From Pezicula radicicola (taxonomy: Eukaryota; Ascomycota; Leotiomycetes; Helotiales; Dermateaceae), in contig PDUO01000076.1 of the NCBI GenBank assembly GCA_003008705.1, positions 22,576-86,575 on the forward strand: 64,000 nucleotides of DNA, in the 5' to 3' direction. The notes below the pieces were generated by a model. It saw only the letters and a program-made list of their open reading frames with translations, made no database searches and was not told where the DNA came from. A program made the translations under genes and the position numbers. Shown one piece after another: positions 60,401 through 64,000 of this stretch (positions are counted from its first letter, which is position 1; every line of letters begins with the position of its first letter).

Positions 60401-63400
60401 TATTAAGAATGCTAAGTCCTAACGCTTTTGTTAGCTCTTGTATATATGTATAAAACACATAAAGATAAGAAATAGCAAACATAAAAACCTCTTAGTTTGT
60501 AATTTTCCCCAAAAGAGGAGGAGTAAGTCTTTGTTGTGGGTCTCTCTCTGTTTGAACTATGCCAATCTAGTACATTGTTTTCTAAAAGGAGAGACTGGCA
60601 CAATTGAAGAACAATCTGCTTTCACCACTCTTCTAAAGAATCCGCTTGTTTAGTCTGATTAAAAAAGACATGTCTCTCCTCCCTTAAGAACATACCTAAG
60701 TATCATGTCTAAGTTCCTTACGCGACCACATTAATACCGTATACTAGCGAGATCAGCTAAGAAGAAGCTTCTCTTAAAATCTTAGTCGACGATGCTAACA
60801 AGTCTGTTGACTTGATCCATGTCTGCGGAGTATAGCATGTTCTGCAATTCTGTTTTCCTTGGTTAAGGAAGTTCTAGACGTTGTTTGCGCTGCTATGCTT
60901 TGAATGATAGCATAGTATCTGAGAGGCACTATAGATGGATATTCGATTTGGAAGAGATGAATGAGGAGGAGGAGGAGGAGGATGAAGGATCGAAGACGAT
61001 GGTCTTGATTTTTGATCGGTGCTCGGGCTTCTGGCGTTACTCTGACTCTAGCTGCGAGTTGCTGCATCTGATTCAATTCCTTGATTTGTCAAACTATAGA
61101 GAGGCTGGTTTGGAAGTTGTTGATCATAACGAGGTTGACTCCGAGTCTCTGTTTGTATTTTACAGGTGCTTGTTTTGGTGTGATTTTAGGTGTGCTTTTT
61201 GTGGTGCACTTTCCACTTTGATGTTGTAGAAGGAAGGAAGAGATTCATGTGACTTATCCACAGGTAGACGCTCTCCTGGACATGTTTTTGTGTTTCCATT
61301 GCGCCAACTGTATCTTGCGACGCAATCACAATGCTCTTGTTACTATACATGAACTTAGATATCGTAAATCTAGTAAAGCAGCTGTGCCCCTCTCAATCAA
61401 GATGTTGGGTTCACGACTTGGTGGTTGTAATTGTCGAAGCGAGGGAGAAAAAGATTGATTAATATGCGCACCTGTAAAAGAATAAACAACTAGAGTAGAC
61501 ATTTGGTCTTTAGATATATAATCAAATTTCATAGAGTTGTATAAAGGATAGGAGATCTAGCAAGGATGCTTAGTTGCCTAGGTAACTTACTTAATATACG
61601 CTAACATATTTTATGTTTCCTCGCTTAGCACAGACATTCTTCTCTAATTTATTCACCTTGGTCCTCATTTACAAAGAGACGTTAAGTTCTAGCATTTGCT
61701 ATAAGCTGTAAAAATTCTCACTTAGTAGGTATATAAGTAGTAGTGAGTATTAGGAGCTTCGTAGTCTCTTGCTTTATTTTAAATAATTCTTTAAAGTATA
61801 CCTCTCTTCTGTACTTTCCTACCTTTAGTATAGAAGAGGCTCATCTCAATCCAATATCATTTCTTGTTTAATTAATGCAAGTTATCTTATACCTGGGTAT
61901 AGAATAGCTAGAGAATAATAAACATGCTTAGTATCAAGAATAGCGCCTTGTTTTCATGATTCCTGTAACTGTTATATAAAATAGTTACTATTTGCCTCTC
62001 TATGTTTGTGCCTCTGTTTGTAAAACAATACTTTGATAGGTTTTACTACAGCTACTAATTAGTTTATCTACAAACTTTAAATTTAAGGAGTATCCCTTAG
62101 GTAGTATGTTCAATGCTGTACAGCATACCTACCTACAGACTAGCAGGATTAAATTTATAAGGCTAGTTAGTTATGAATAGTAACAGCCTGCCCCTAAAAA
62201 TAAGCTATTTTTAGTGCAGTTTTAGATGCAATTTCCCTGTTTATACACCTGTTAGGAAAGCTTGACAATTGCTAGAAAGGTAACTTATTTGGATATTAGT
62301 ATAGATATCCTTTTTCGAAGAGTGTTTGTGATCGCTAACCTATTTGTTTAGATGCTTAGCTTAGAATGTTTGATTGCCTATCAATCTCTGTTGTACTACA
62401 CCTTGTATCAAATCTTAGGTCGACCACAATAAACCTTTCGCAGAAAAGCTTAGGCGAAATTATTGGCTACTGTCTTGATCAACACAGTGCGTGCACCTTT
62501 CCCCCTAGGTTAAGAAATCGTTCTTACTGAGAATCCCCGAGGAAGTCCTTGGATACTGTGGGTAGTTGAATTGTGTGCAGCAGATGCTGCCCGATACCAG
62601 AAGAAGTTGAGATCTCCCAAATTGCAGCCTGCCTCCGCGGAGTCGTTCTGACTTGGTTGAATGGCAAGTGCCAGGATAGCCATTGTGACCAACGGCTTAT
62701 CGTGCTTGAAAACCAACTTAGGCAGTCCAGTAGTTGACTCAATATCAGACTTGGACGTGGGAGCTGAAATTGTGATCTCCTCTGCCGAGGGAGCCGTGCT
62801 TTCCTACTCTCACGATTTAGCAATCCTTGTGGTTCCCTTGCGCAGCCCGAGGGAACACGAATACCATACAATTGACTTGCCTTGCTGAAAGCATGACAAA
62901 GGCGCCCTAGCACCTTGTTCGAATTATGCTAGATTGGCAGAAGAGTACGAAAGACGCCAGGACATGCAGCCATTGATGATAACAGAGGATAATCTTTTCC
63001 AAGCCAAATTGAAATTAGGATAACAAGTCTACATAAACAGCATAAAGAAACAACGTTAAAGAGCAAACCCTGTGGTCCCCGATCGGGCACGCCGACCAGA
63101 ATAATAAAGCTGTGCCTCTAATGGGAGTAGAATCCTGGAACATTCGATTGTACCTTGCGAGAACGAGGCGGCTAGGTCCATGAGTTGGGCAGCAACGCTC
63201 ACTCACTGTAGCATTCGAGGTTGATCTCCGCGTTTTCCTTCACGCTTCAAGTTCACGATATGCCTCTAGCTTCTCTTCTTCCTTCTTTCCCTCTCCTTTC
63301 CCTCCTCTCCTAAACGAGCGTCAGACTCCAGAGTTCGTGTATGGTAATGAGCGAGTAATACAATAGGATACAACAAATGGAGAAGTGGATTCGCCCCAGC

Positions 63401-64000
63401 AGATGAGAGCGTGCACGAGTAGTAATAGTAACGCAACCCTGGCGCGATATTGTATGAGGTACCTCCGTCCCAGTGTGCGCGTGGCTCCCAAAACAGGGGA
63501 GCTTGCGAATTTTGGATGTCAACAGTTCAGAAAGCGTACCTGATGTGACATGTCGAGATCGGAACAGTGCACAGCAGAAGTGTGCCCATGCTTTACAGCG
63601 GTGTCGCCTTTCCCCCCCCTGGTTCCCCGGTGTCTGTGCTTCGCAACTTTCTTTCTTTGACAAGCCCGGTACGGTAGGTGGGCCCAGACATACAACCGAG
63701 CAGCAGCAAATACCTGGTAGGCCGCTCCCAGGTTCCAACCCCAGATGGTGGGAGAGGCAACTCCCACACTCTTCGATCCTCAACTGCGCATTGGACCTCA
63801 AAGTTTTCACACTTCACAGATCGCTGCGCGCGTCGTATGTCTTGTTGTTCAATTCTGGTTCTGGGGCCATCAACCATCCTCACCGCGAGATTGCAACGGG
63901 AGTTTCCACGGAAAAGACGGAGACGACGAGACGGTCAAACAAGGGTGCGTCCTTAAAGTCAGATAGACTTCATACTTCCATACATATATCGCGCAAGGCA
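60401..64000. other. gene-free right end, partly AT-rich
   Basis: No recognisable gene. 61.5-62.5 kb is AT-rich but less extreme than the left block. Larger but motif-free frames occur at 60885-61229 (plus, with a run of Glu codons near 60960-60985), 62524-62913 (minus) and 63310-63810 (minus). A pyrimidine-rich tract lies near 63270-63312. No tRNA or transposon end was recognised. Confidence 0.4.

Overview
This window is nuclear DNA from a filamentous ascomycete (Pezizomycotina, probably Leotiomycetes). The evidence is many short GT..AG introns of about 45-110 nt, conserved fungal housekeeping genes, a Zn2Cys6 regulator, and an AT-rich block with repeat-induced point mutation (RIP)-like decay. 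The class-level placement is inference.

Region 1 (1 to ~6.3 kb) is a TA-rich, stop-riddled block almost free of CpG. On the minus strand it still shows eroded endonuclease and reverse-transcriptase motifs of a Tad1-like LINE. It also holds a direct-repeat pair whose copies differ mainly by C-to-T, and an intact-looking 308-bp MITE with 36-bp perfect terminal inverted repeats and a TA target-site duplication.

Region 2 (~6.3-20.9 kb) is a decaying accessory zone. It contains an M20 amidohydrolase pseudogene, an intact intronless GH3 glycosidase, a short-chain dehydrogenase pseudogene and a Zn2Cys6 transcription factor, separated by long gene-free stretches. Several lesions in the pseudogenes are of RIP type (CGA to TGA, TGG to TAG, GGA to AGA).

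Region 3 (20.9-46.9 kb) is a dense conserved core: cytosolic malate dehydrogenase, TRAPP subunit Trs33, a Siz/PIAS SUMO ligase, a DUF2423 (YBL028C/LLPH) protein, the GPI-anchor enzyme LAS21/GPI7, RNase MRP subunit Rmp1, an oligopeptide transporter (OPT), 6-phosphofructo-2-kinase (bisphosphatase active site degenerate), TOM40, the large nuclear cap-binding subunit CBP80, and a GSK-3 kinase.

Region 4 (46.9-54.8 kb) is ~7.9 kb with no convincing gene, rich in simple repeats. Region 5 (54.8-59.6 kb) carries SF3b subunit 4 (Hsh49), a 52-residue TOM7 gene split over five exons, a FLX1-type mitochondrial carrier and a 2EXR-like protein. Region 6 (59.6-64 kb) has a degenerate ~145-165-bp tandem repeat and otherwise no recognisable gene.

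Two TOM-complex subunits (TOM40, TOM7) lie 16 kb apart. No clearly new multi-gene system was found. The strongest leads are the RIP/MITE/pseudogene landscape, the kinase-only PFK2 and the tandem repeat.
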